64,000 bases of DNA from Leptoclinus maculatus (taxonomy: Eukaryota > Chordata > Actinopteri > Perciformes > Stichaeidae), in contig JAVDOI010000012.1 in the NCBI GenBank assembly GCA_032191485.1, positions 11,656,635 to 11,720,634 on the forward strand, in the 5' to 3' direction. Positions 35,060-46,344 of the stretch are shown here, one piece after another. Position 1 is the first letter of the stretch; each line of letters starts with the position of its first letter. Under the pieces are notes generated by a model, which saw only the letters and a program-made list of their open reading frames with translations, was not told the origin of the DNA and did not search any database. A program made the translations under genes and the position numbers.

Positions 35060-38000
35060 TCAAAAGGAAAGAGCCCCCCCCATTACACTAGGGGTTTTTA
35101 CTTTACAGATCCATGCTGTTGAACAATATTGTGTGCTAACCCAATAGCCAACTTCAATATTAAACAGAAATAATGCCTGTTTGGACATTGTAAAGAGAAT
35201 TAAATACAAATAAATACAAAAATAGCCCATACAAATACAAATAGCAATGTGAATGAGTGAGACAGACATAGCAGGGGTGGTCTTTTGGACCGTTCTCCCG
35301 CTCTTCTTGCTGGTCACCTTTCCCTGACGTGCCTTTGTCCCTCTCTCTGGGTTGATTCCAACACAGCTTCTAAGCATGGCAAGGTAAAACAAAAAGAAAT
35401 AAACTTGAGTAAAACCACTTCTAAACTATTGTTAATAGCCACCACATATTGTTAGCATAATCGTTATTTTTCCTACTTTATGTTTATAATGCATATTACA
35501 GTAGATATATGGGGAAAATGGTGCTATATTTATTGCTAATACTGCTTACTTTCCTTATGTTTTGTCACATCTTTGGAATGTGCAAATGACATTCAGGGTT
35601 TTTGATAACTTTACGATTCTTCTACATAAGTACACATTTATTACAGTTGCGGTGTTTCGCCATGTGGTTGTTTTCAGTACTGCAGTTACATTATTTGGCC
35701 ACTAGAGGCTCTGTGGACCACAGAATAGTTTATTCTAGCTAGCAATTAATCAAGTGTATTTCTAGCGATTGTAACCTAAATCAGGGATTCTCAAAGTGGG
35801 GTCTGCAAAATAATTTACTAATAATTATAAAATTGTGGTGAAGAGTTAAAAAGTGCATATCTATAGATGGGAACCAAAGCCATATGCCAGCCAGGCTGAA
35901 GCAAAATATAATTACAAAGCACCCCTGATTCAATATGAGATTGTGTTATGTTTATCACTATGAAACGGATCTGAAGCATTTAGATTGAAAAGCATTAGAA
36001 TACAAATAGTTCCAATGGCATCTAAGAGTACAAATGCTCGTAAGCATAAGCTTAACCGGTGTTATGATAATGAGGCGGTCTTTCGCTATTTTTCTCCCCT
36101 GCAAGGGGTCTCTAGCCCCAAAAAATCTGATAACCGCTGAAGTTGAATGTGTGTTTCTTCGGTTTATTTTAGAACCACATATACACACACCCAAGCATCC
36201 AAGTGAAGATAAATTTCCTTTTGGAATTAACTTTCTGTGCTCTGTTCTCTGATCGAAGTCCCTATCCTTTAAGGAGCTTTCAAGCTAGCATCCTAAAGAT
36301 ACTATATCTATCTCACAAAGATAAATGCAAGGAGAGCTGTAAGGCCCGAACACCTGAAACTAATGACTCTATATGGGATTCAAACTTACCTCTGTATGAA
36401 TTCAAGTGTGCAGGCAGCCTGATCCTGATATTGGAGGTTGAAGTTGTAGTAGCATGTGAAGACAACAGCAAGCCCCAACACAAACGATGCTCCTTCGCAC
36501 ACCACGTGGCCCTCGATGCTAACCATCCAGCGCTGATCAGAAATCATTGGACCTTAAACAAAATGCAAACAGAGTTAGGCTGAATGTCAAATTGACCATT
36601 TAACGTATAAGTGGCAACTTACTGCTATATTGTTTTTGTATTGTACTGACATTTCCAACTGATATTTGAAAAGATTTCAAAACAATGTAAGCTTTTGATA
36701 GATATCAGGATTGTTAATGCTGTGTGGCCTTTTGATGTATCCAGGTTTTAGCAGTGTTGTCAACTCTTCATTGCACATAGTCTTGCATAAAACTTAGTGA
36801 CTGTCTCTTAATAGAGACATCTTTAGCCAAATAATCACAAAATCACTGCAGGACATACACTTTGAAAATCTACAAAGGGACGGAGAAGATCAGACAAACT
36901 ATTTACATTTTGACAAGCTATAAGGATACCCTAATCAGTGAAGAAAAATAGAGAAACACAAACTACTTCCTCATTTCATCAACTAACACTCTCACAAACT
37001 GCCGTCTGTCAGATGGCGAGGGCCTCTTACCACTCATAACTGTAGACAGCAAATCCGGGGGCATTTTGTTCCAGTTCACCTGAAAGGCTTCAGGCCAGTT
37101 TTTCTTTATATGTGGACGTGGAGATGGTTGAGGAGAGGACATGGGGCTGCTTGACCATGAAGGGCTATCAACAGGTGAGGTGCTTGAGGACAGCTGCCGA
37201 GGTGGGGTCACAGCACTACTTCTCTGATCTGAAAAAAGAAGAACACAAAAGAACACAAAGTCATACTCTCACCAATTGTTTCTTTTTCATTGTTGAGCGA
37301 AATAATACGTACATTACCGGCATCAACTGAATTACACAAGTTAATTACCTTGTAATTTCCAGCAGTAAAGGAGTTTCCTACACTGGATGGGCCTGATAAA
37401 GTCCACCATGTCCTCCTCTCTTACATATTTCCGGTCTTGTCTGTTTTCTACTCCCTGCAGTAATGACCAATAACTTTATCTTTTCTTCAGGAAGACTTGG
37501 GAGTGTGGCCTGGATGATCTCCCGGACCCTTTCATGGGTGTCGTCAGACATTACGCTAGGGATAGGACAGAATGGTGCAATGCAATTATAGACAAGGCCA
37601 GCATACTGTATTCTGGCAAAGGGTAATAGTCTTTTAGCTCTTCCTGTGCAATACAAAAGTATTTACAAAGTAAATATCATGGCCCAAGCAAGGCGGTAAA
37701 CCAGGGTTACAAACATGAAAAAAAGCAAGTTCATTAAACTTGGAATCAGATTTAATACTAACAGATTAGTGTAGATAATTTGCAATTATCTGCTGCACAT
37801 TATTTTTATAGGACTCAACTGTTCTTAGAGAGGACTTGGCCAGTGGTGTAGAAATAAATGTTGCACAATCTATGTCACAAAATCTGAATGAACTTGCTGT
37901 CTGAGTCACACTGAAGAAGTGACTGGCACGTTTCTTTAACAGGTACATATTGAACAAAGCATTTCTTTCCAGATTAATTCTGCCCAAGATACAAAAGGCA

Positions 38001-38679
38001 CTGGTTCAACATTATATCTGAACTCTTTTTTTTTTTTTTAAATGTCTTCTTTTATCCGTTTTTAGAGTACCAGTGTTGCAAGCCCGAAATAGTTCATCTG
38101 ATTTCAAGGCATCGAATACATTCTTAACGTCACCATCAGGAATCCCTAAAGTTGCCAACTTTTCACTTAGTTTATGAAACAGATGAGACTGACTTATGTC
38201 ATGCACTGCCTGGAAATCTTCAATAATGCTCTGTATAACTGTAGATGGGAGCAACAACTTAGCTTGAAGTTTAAGGTAAAACAAAGCCAAGTTCTTTAGG
38301 AAAAGTGGCTCATCTGTGCTTTCTGGAAACACTTGTGCCTGTCATCATTAACATTGGAAGCCTCTGCTTGTTCATGAGAGCACCCTGGTTGCTCAGCAGT
38401 ATTCTCTCCATTACCTCTACCTGACGTTGTCAGGCTGAAAAGATTATCAACTGCACAACTTTTATGTGTTCTTGACAAGTGTGATGAAAACGTGGATATC
38501 ACAGTAAAAACATTACCACCGTTTTGGAATGGACATAAGACTGGTCTTCCCCCTTTAATGGGAGTCTTCAAGTGAGAAAATAAACGTGACAAACTGTCAC
38601 ACTTGATGGTACAGAAATCGAAGTGGCACGACAATAAAACGTCTAACGTTAACGTTATGCCAGTACATCCTTCCCTCAA
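35060..38679 (-). pseudogene. C2H2/SAMD3-like family gene, copy 2, frameshifted
   Basis: This longer, oppositely oriented member of the same family as 21780-24360 reads as follows from the 5' end. Degenerate C2H2 fingers at 38679-38310 (CTIKCDSLSRLFSHL; ISTFSSHLSRTH) run, after a one-base frame change, into LFLKNLALFYLKLQAKLLLP and VIQSIIEDFQAVHDISQ (38332-38012). A SAM-like exon from ATG 37551 (SDDTHERVREIIQATLPSLP) is frameshifted near 37465, then reads EEDMVDFIRPIQCRKLL to a donor at about 37350. A WPEAF exon at about 37233-36963 ends DEMRK-stop. Exon 36552-36390 (DQRWMVSIEGHVVCEG... TLEFIQR) splices exactly to a last exon from 35369 (INPERGTKARQGKVTSKKSGRT). Internal exons of the family are missing. 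Correct splice phases at the 3' end suggest recent or partial function. Confidence 0.65.
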
Positions 38680-38711
38680 TCTTGACTCCCTCTGACCTGT
38701 ATCTCTATATA

Positions 38712-39889
38712 CAGGGTCGGAAACTAACGCTAGTCCGCTAGCCCGAGGCGAGTGGATTTTTGGAGGGACTACCTAAATTATCATTCTCACTAGTCCTCAT
38801 GGCGAGTGAAATTTGAGAGGCTTTATTCGTTCATACCTGCAAACTTGTCGCTTTTCGGCAAAATTCGCCGTTTTGAATCAAAAATATGTCATCCACGTGA
38901 ATCGTGTAGATCCGAGAAAAGGTGACGTGGTGATCTTCGCAATAAAACATCTTTGATGTGACGTGTCGAGTCTTGTCCAATCAGCGTTAAGATGTCTACA
39001 CCGTCTTCATTTCCCTCCGTTACAGTTTAAGTTACGTTATGTTCCGTTACCGTTCAGACTTGCTGGTTAAGTTAACGTCCACTGCATGCTGAACTCTGTC
39101 GACTTTTAACGTTCGTCATTATCGCGAATTAGGAGGAAAAAACGTAACGTGATGAAACATGAAGCCCCCCTCCCCGTGTTCCGGTTCAGTTCACGCGGCC
39201 ACTCGTTAACATTAAACCAGAACACCGGCGGATCTGGTTGCTGTTTTTAACTCAAAGTAGAATGAAAGGCCCAGATACTGATGAGATGATGAGGTCAAAG
39301 AGCTTCAGGGCTGAGATGTGAGTGGAGCTGGGCCTGGATAAAGGTGGAGGTCTAAACAGACGTGAGTACAGCTTCCCGCTGTCACAGTGTTTTAAATACA
39401 TTGATGAGGCAGGTCTGCTGAATGCAGCCTCTGCTCCAAGGAGATAAAGTACAGCAACGTGCCCTCTCATCACACTGTACACACTGTTCACTGTAATGAC
39501 CACAGCCAGAGTAGATTATCATTTTAATTTAAATAATAGAACTGGATCGAATGCATATTAATTGCAAATTGAAGATAGGCCACTATTCTAACAGCTGTAC
39601 AGTAACAGTGGAAGTTAATATGAAGACATACAGTAACAGGGTTCAATGAAAACTAATCACTTTATTTGCAGGCGATGGTTCTCGCTACTCTTGCTATCTT
39701 TGTTTTTATTTGACAAAAACTTTTGAAAATGAGACCTCGTTCTAAATGGATTTTGTCTAAATAAAGGTTGTTAATTGACCCCGACAGGGTTTCTAGTAAA
39801 GGACTAGTAATGATTGCTCAGGACTAGTAGTTTTATGAACCTACTAGTCCTTGGGACTAGTACTGATTTTGAGTTAGTTTCATACCCTG
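38712..39889. mobile_element. 1.18-kb TIR transposon with TATATA target duplication
   Basis: The left end CAGGGTCGGAAACTAAC and the right end (complement) CAGGGTATGAAACTAAC are matching terminal inverted repeats. TATATA flanks both sides (38706-38711 and 39890-39895). The subterminal regions are rich in tagtcc/ggactag words. A minus-strand open frame of 83 codons at 39503-39252 has no recognised family. It is non-autonomous and inserted 33 bp beyond the 5' edge of the C2H2/SAM copy 2 reading frame. Confidence 0.8.
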
Positions 39890-40256
39890 TATATACATGA
39901 CATTTTAAAGCCAAAACTTTGCCAAATGAACGGTTGCAACCATGAAAATCACATTTAAAATTTTATGTGGGGGGTATTCTGGTGAACTTTCATATGCAAA
40001 GGCATATTTAGTAACGCATGCATGGCCGCAAAATTGACAACTGAACATTATGGAAAAATAAGCTAGACTGCTGCCTTGTCTCGCTTGTTATTTTTTTTGT
40101 TACCTGTAACTAATAGTATTCAGTATTTAAATGTTAACTAAGCTAAGAACGGCTAACGGCTAAGCTAGCTACATGCATGCCTACCACATGGAGAAACATG
40201 TGCTACATGTTAGCAAACGTGTTCGAAAACTTAGCTTAAGTTGAAACTGGACTTAC

Positions 40257-40670
40257 CATGAGGTACAGTTAGTAGTTGTCCTTCTTGCGCTTTTCGTCTG
40301 GTCTGAAGATCAAAAATGAAAAAGAATAAATCCACTTGACTTTCTCAAACTGGCGGGGTAGAAATAAAAAAGAAATACCCAAGCTCCAGGTGTTGTTTCT
40401 CTGAGACTTGCACTGGAACGGTTCACGTTAATGAGGCTGACCTGCCGCGACTCAGGTGCACTAACTGTAACGCTACTCTTTTCTTCCAGTTTGAGTATAA
40501 AAAATAAGCTAAATAAATTCGCTGGACGGTCCAAAACTGGCGGTGGTGAAAATAAAAAATATATATATCCTAACAATGTCAGGTGTTCTGTCTCCTTCAC
40601 TTGCACTGGAACAGGAAGTGTTTACTGCTGCCGCGACGAGAGCGAACCGATACACCGACCTCGCGCGCAA
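40257..40670 (-). promoter_or_regulatory. Duplicated first-exon/promoter region of C2H2/SAM copy 2
   Basis: On the minus strand an exon ends at 40257 with ...CTCATG|GTAAGTCC, a good donor directly after a possible start codon. The block containing ttgcactggaac and a ccgccagtttt-like phrase occurs twice, at about 40350-40430 and about 40538-40615, some 190 bp apart. This gives two similar leader segments. The CG-rich stretch near 40625-40670 (gccgcgacgagagcg, ctcgcgcgc) could hold the start site. Confidence 0.35.
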
Positions 40671-41064
40671 TGGTGAAAACTCGAAGAAAAAAAATAGCGC
40701 AACTTTTAAATGTTTTATCGTAATCTGTTAAAACTAAAGTGACCTACGTATTAACACAGAAGACATTATAATTCAACTGGAAAATGCCGAGATGGACAGA
40801 GGAATGCAAAACTCAGCTCTGGCTACTCAATATTTATGATCACTTCAAAATGAATAAACGTTACTTTCCCGAGATTCTCAGCGGTACGCAGTAGATTACT
40901 GTGAAAAGAAACACTTGACCGTTGAGGCTATTTTTACTTGAGTAAAATACCCTACTTCTCCACCGCTGTTTACACTTGTGTTTACATATCTATAAAAGTA
41001 TAATAAACATGTAGTCACAAAGCAACTACTATGATATGGTGATACGGTCGTACACTATTATATA

Positions 41065-41133
41065 CAATAGGTGGCGGTATGCACCTGAATTCAGCTACTT
41101 GCTCTCCACATTTAAAAACTGAGCGAAGAAGAA
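41065..41133 (+). mobile_element. 3' tail of the RNase H LINE, next to fitm2
   Basis: aggtggcggtatgcacctga, then atttaaaaac and gcgaagaagaac, match the 3' end of the LINE at 20328-21535 (ggtggcggtaatgcacctg, attaaaaac, agaagaagaag). No coding part remains. It ends about 70 bp before the fitm2 start codon. Confidence 0.65.
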
Positions 41134-41205
41134 CACCCGGCCGAAAAGCCTCATTGGTTGAGCCGCAGTGACGTCAGAGTCACTCGTCTGGTCAGCGTTG
41201 TCAAC

Positions 41206-41881
41206 ATGGCGGCGGTGGATGTCATTGTGGACAACTTGGTGACTCTCTGGAGGATACCAGCCGTCCGACAGAACTTCCACTGGATATTTTTGTTGATTTC
41301 GGCGGTGGGATCGATCCTAAAAGAGCTGGAGCTCGTCCCGCAGACATATTTCAGCAGCAGCAGAAATGCGCTGAATGTGTGAGTAGTGCTAGTGAGGGTT
41401 GTTTTGCTCGCTGAGGGTTGACGTTAGCTAACAGAAATAGTGAGTTTAAACGCTTGTGCTCACTGTAGTTAAACGCTTTGTGGTGACCTGCTGGTAACAG
41501 TGAGGTGAAACTACCAGCTTCTTATTTTCTTGGACTGCGTTGTATTAAAGTTAAGCCCCGCCCACGTAATTTGGGTCAAAGGTAGAATGTGGCTTCTGCT
41601 GATCGCTTGTGTAGGCTAATGTTAGCAAACTAATGGTAAATGATAACCTCTAGTGTTCCTGCAATATGTTTCAATATCTTTCTCAGTGAAACCTCAGGCG
41701 TTGTCCTCTTATTAAAATGTTGTATGCAAGAATTCACTAGATTCATAAATAAATGTCAAGATTTTAAAGCTCACCTCTTTAGCTTTAGTGTGAATTATTA
41801 GAGACAACTGATAACATTTGCTGATCCAGCTTCTCAGACGTGATGATTTGATGCTTTCCTTCATCATGCATGATAGTAAAC

Positions 41882-41927
<46 letters not shown>

Positions 41928-42968
41928 GGTTTTGGACTGTTGGTCAGACAAAACAAGACATCTGAAGGCGTCAACTTGGGCAGTGGAGAATTATACCAGA
42001 CATTTTTCAACTTTTTATTACATTTTATAGCCAAAACGAAAAGCTGTTCTAGAAAATAATCGTCAGATTAATAGATAATAAAAGTAAACAACTGCCGTAC
42101 AGTCTACCCAACTGTACTATCGAGGAACTCATTTGCTTCCAGTGTGAAATATTGCAGGAATACTGGTTACCTCATTCTAAGGTTTGTTAAATATGGGAGT
42201 ATTCATGAAGTAATACAATGATTTTCATGGATGGAATTACTTAAAGGGTTAAGATAGATAAATATATGTATTAATACCCAAAGGGGAACCTAGTTTGGTC
42301 GATGCTTTATATCCAGCTATATGCTAATGTGAATGCCTCTTTCCTTTTGCAGGTATTTTGTCAAAGTATCCTGGGGGTGGACGTTGCTGCTGCTGACCCC
42401 CTTCCTCCTCCTCTCCAACTCCTCCTTCAGCAGGAGCGCGTCCTTCCTCGGCCGGCGGCTGCTGTCTCTGGCGGTGGCGACGACCATCTGGTACGTCTGC
42501 ACCGAGACCTTCTTCTACATCGAGGACGCGACGGGCTCGTGTTTTGAAACAGACGTGACTGGCGTGGACGTTATCAACAAGGAGTTCACATCCAAAGCCA
42601 GCTGCAGGCGGGCCGGCTTCCAGTGGCACGGCTATGACATCTCAGGACACTCCTTCATCCTGGCTTACTCGGCTCTCTTCATCATGGAGGAAACGGCACC
42701 CATGGCCTTCCTGAAGACGGCCAGTCTCTCTGCACTGACCAAGATGGTCCTAAACCTGCTGTACGTAGCCTTGAATCTGATAGTGATCGTTTGGGTGTGG
42801 ATGTTTGCCTGCACCTCTGTTTACTTCCACGACCCGTCTCACAAGTTGCTAGGGACCATATGCGGCGTGTTGGGGTGGTATCTGACATATCGGGTTTGGT
42901 ATCTCAAACCTTTGTCACCAGGACTCCCCCCTCAGCGCCACCCAAAAAGACTGAAACAACACACCTGA
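41206..42968 (+). CDS. fitm2: Fat storage-inducing transmembrane protein 2 (FIT2)
   Basis: Two exons, 41206-41378 and 42353-42968, join at a phase-2 GT-AG intron. They give 789 nt and 262 residues, exactly the usual FITM2 length. The protein is a multi-pass ER membrane enzyme. In mammals it cleaves acyl-CoA at the phosphoanhydride bond and is needed for lipid-droplet budding and ER lipid balance. Visible features: exon 1 ends in SSRNALNV; hydrophobic segments lie around residues 25-40, 62-78, 92-108, 158-170, 188-212 and 222-235. The two conserved catalytic histidines of this lipid-phosphatase-like family are present in GYDISGHSF (His157) and VYFHDPSHK (His217). The ATG sits in caacATGgcgg, a strong Kozak context. 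Exon 2 is markedly GC-rich. A (TA)n tract lies in the single intron. The gene diverges from r3hdml across transposon-rich DNA and converges with gdap1l1. Confidence 0.97.
41885..41925 (+). repeat. (TA)n microsatellite in fitm2 intron
   Basis: About 20 alternating AT units between the two fitm2 exons. Confidence 0.95.
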
Positions 42969-43975
42969 GCTGCAGTCATACTTTCCTGTTGTTGCTATTG
43001 TTGCAGCCATCCTCAAAACAACACACTACTTTTCACGTTATCTGTCATTGGGTCCAAGCTGGCCATTCTATTTTAAGCTATTTTAAGTTATTCCCTCCTC
43101 ACAGAAAGGTCGTTTAGTACAGGATGGTGTTCGGCAGCTGCTGTTCCCAAAATGACTCTTGGTAATCTGAGATAAAAAGCAAGACGCTGCTGTGCTGCCC
43201 AGCTTTCAGCCTCTCACCTTCAGCCTCTGAGGCTTGCATGCTGCACCATTGTGTCTACCCCAGTTTGTTGCCTTATAATGTTTGACTTTTGGATGAGTAA
43301 TCACATCTTTTAGATGACTCAGTGGGAACATTTGAGAATGTTTACAGCCCCAGCTTCATAGCACTGATGTGTATTTTTTACCAATGTAAAGAAGCTACAC
43401 TTTCTTTTCTTTTTTTATAGGAAACTACCTGCAGAACAAAGTCAGATCAGACACTAACTACAGTGGGCCTAAATGATTTACTGATTGATGAGACGAGCTG
43501 TCGCATATGGTTTGGAGTTACTGTGCCTGTGTGACAACACTCTATGCACAGTTTGCTCAGAGGATGGAGAGCTTGAATAGCGGGTTTAAAGATTATTTTA
43601 TTTGATCATCATACAGACTTTAGTTGTAAGCCAGCTCTGCACTTGGCAATTATTTAGAAAATGCGCTACGGTTTAGGCTGGAAATATCAACAATTGTTGT
43701 CATTATTAATTTATCTGCCCAATATTTAAATGGTCAAAAATGTCCATTACAATTTGTATTCAAATGTGATGAATGCAACAAATCCTCCCATTTGAAAAGC
43801 TGGAATCGCAGTGTGTTTGGCTTTTGTGCTTAGAAAAATAACTTAAAGGATGAATTGATTATCTGAAGAGTTGTAGTTTAATTTTCTGTTATTGGACTAA
43901 TCGTTTAATCAACTAATAGTTTAACTTGATTTGTTGTCAACACAATAAAGAGACCAAAACTGAATTGATCAAAAG
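42969..43975 (+). other. fitm2: fitm2 3' UTR with poly(A) signal
   Basis: No frame continues after the TGA. The first well-placed AATAAA is at 43944-43949 (cacaataaagag), giving a 3' UTR of about 1.0 kb. Part of it (43840-43925) looks like a fragment of the gattaatcg-type repeat seen at 59155-60183. Confidence 0.5.
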
Positions 43976-45683
43976 CCTGATGTATATTGTTCCTCTGTAC
44001 CGTGGAGCGCCAAACTATTAAAAACACATCAATGATTGATATGGGCACTGACCTTTATTTTCAGTCCCTTATACAGCGCCCTGCTCCCATACGTACTCAC
44101 TAGATAATCTGTTTTATTGTGCATCTGAAAATAGTCCCCAACAAATGCTTTGATTCACGTTTGAGTAATGTTTGCTAAAAAACTATAATGGCCAGCTGCC
44201 AGGAAGTTACTTTTATTTTATAATCTGAAAGTTTAAGGGCTTGAGTCTGAGTGCCACAGACCGAGCAGGAAAGTTATAAAGTATTCAAATAAGGTTAAAA
44301 AGTGTGTTGGTTTTGGTACCAGCCTTATCTATAGGTACATGCAAATCATAGTGGTATTTTTTTTTATGAATATTGATTTACAATGTCACAAGCAAATGAC
44401 TGTTTTCTAGCATTGATGTGTCAAATACACCGTTACAAGCCCTAACGGGAACATCGTAGGTTAAAATAAAAACCAGGATCTGTTTATTCCGTTTTCATTA
44501 TTTATTTGTCAGTGATGGCAACTGAATAAATTAAGGCTTATGAACAAACATCATAAAAAGCACCATAAATAAATGCATATATATATAGAAATATAAAAAA
44601 AATGAAAAGTAAAAAATAAAAAAATACTATAGTGAAACATAATGGCCACAGATCACAACTAGGATTTCTTGACTTGAACTCTTTGTGTGTGTGTTCAAAG
44701 AGGTACAGATCCGACCCCTCGGGCGGCATGATTTCAGTCTGAAGAAGCAGTGGCGTCTGAACCGGTGTGCTTGCAGGAATCGAAAAGCATTCACAATGAT
44801 TGGCTGATTATGAAGTCTCTTGACATTTCCCCCTGCAGTGTCATGTGCTGTTTCGTCAATTAACAAAAGAAGTGAGTGTCTGAGAATCAAAAAGTAAACA
44901 TAAATAACAATTAAGCAAATTTGATAATTAAATGGCAACAGGATATAGTACTTTACACTTTGTGTCTTCTTTCTTACTTCCAAACTTGGAAAAATTCCTA
45001 TATATATATATTTTTTAAATCTTCTCTTTTGTGCCATTTACATCACTGCTGGTCATGCAAAAACAGTTTGAAACCAAACAACCTCCCCGTTTCCTTTAAT
45101 GCACATCTCAAATGTCTTCTTTTCAAACGGCTGTACAGCACTATCCATATCAAACATGAAACTGAACACAGCGAACTACAGCTTCTACACCTCCTGCTTT
45201 CTGCATAAGAATCAGATTTATTATCGGATGTGACACAGCAAGTGGATGCTGCTATCGAAGGAGCAGTGAGCGTCGTCTTTGGTTCAACGTTTTCTGCCCC
45301 AGCAGCTAATCACCACCTGCAGAGACGAGTTTCTGTAGCCAGAGAAAACAGGGAGCCTCCTAACTGGGGGAAAAACATAAAATAAATGACCTTTCATTAT
45401 CAAAGGCTTGAGCTGTACAGAAACACTGTACTGAGTCCTTACTGCAAGAAATGTCTGTATAACCAGCCATAAAACCAAAAGCAGCTTCGAGCTCCAGCTA
45501 GTACCTCGCATAATGAGTTAAACCTAAAGAGCGCACTGTTCAGGAGCAGAATTAGAACATGTTAAACCCTGGAATTCTGACTAAGAAAAAAGCAGAAAGG
45601 CTCCCATTAGGGGTGAACAGAGTGTGGAGCGGGAAATGTACACTGCATCGACAAACGACGAGACAGCTGGCAAGGCTAGCCAA

Positions 45684-45700
45684 GGGGGGGGGGGGGGGGG
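45684..45700 (+). repeat. Poly-G run of 17
   Basis: Seventeen consecutive G bases follow caa. Such a run can form quadruplex structures and is prone to length error in assembly. Confidence 0.95.
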
Positions 45701-46344
45701 TATTTTTTCTCGTCATTCAGATGAGTCAGCTTTTCCTCCCCTGTTCCCCTTATTCAACCTTTTAATCTCATTCAAAATTCAGCCCAGTAAAATGAATGAG
45801 ACAATGTATAATTAAAAATATCTATCTGTAAAAACAATCTTGCATTTGTCAGGAGGAGTCGGCGACAAACAAACGGCAGTTAAATCCAGTTTTTCTTTGC
45901 TCCGTATTGCTGAAGGACCATCTTGGAACACACGGTACAGTGCAGGTGCTTCAAAGGTTACAATTAGCAAGAGAATATTTAGGAAATCTGTGGTTTTAAT
46001 ATTCGGTAGTGATCATAAATTCTGCCTCTGGGCAGTGTCCGTCCATCACGAAACGCTTACACAATAAGAAAGTACCCATGCAATGAGATATACATCCTAA
46101 ACCTAATGCAACACTATTTGTGCCATAGATGCAGAATTTACAATTTTACTACCAGTTCAGCCAAAGTGTAACTTTTCAAACACCCAAGTCTTGTATCGTC
46201 TGAACTCCTGCTCAGCGACAGAGAGGGTGACAGTGGGCCAGTGTGTGCCGTGTGATCCGTGGTGCTCTAAATAAACTGACTTTGTGTGTCTCTTGTGTTT
46301 TACCATGTGAAGGGTGTACAGTTAGTTCAAAGGAGTCGTTCCAC

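Noticed and set aside
36203..36583. Plus-strand open frame of 126 codons
   Set aside because: Antisense to the C-terminal exon (36552-36390) of the C2H2/SAM copy 2.
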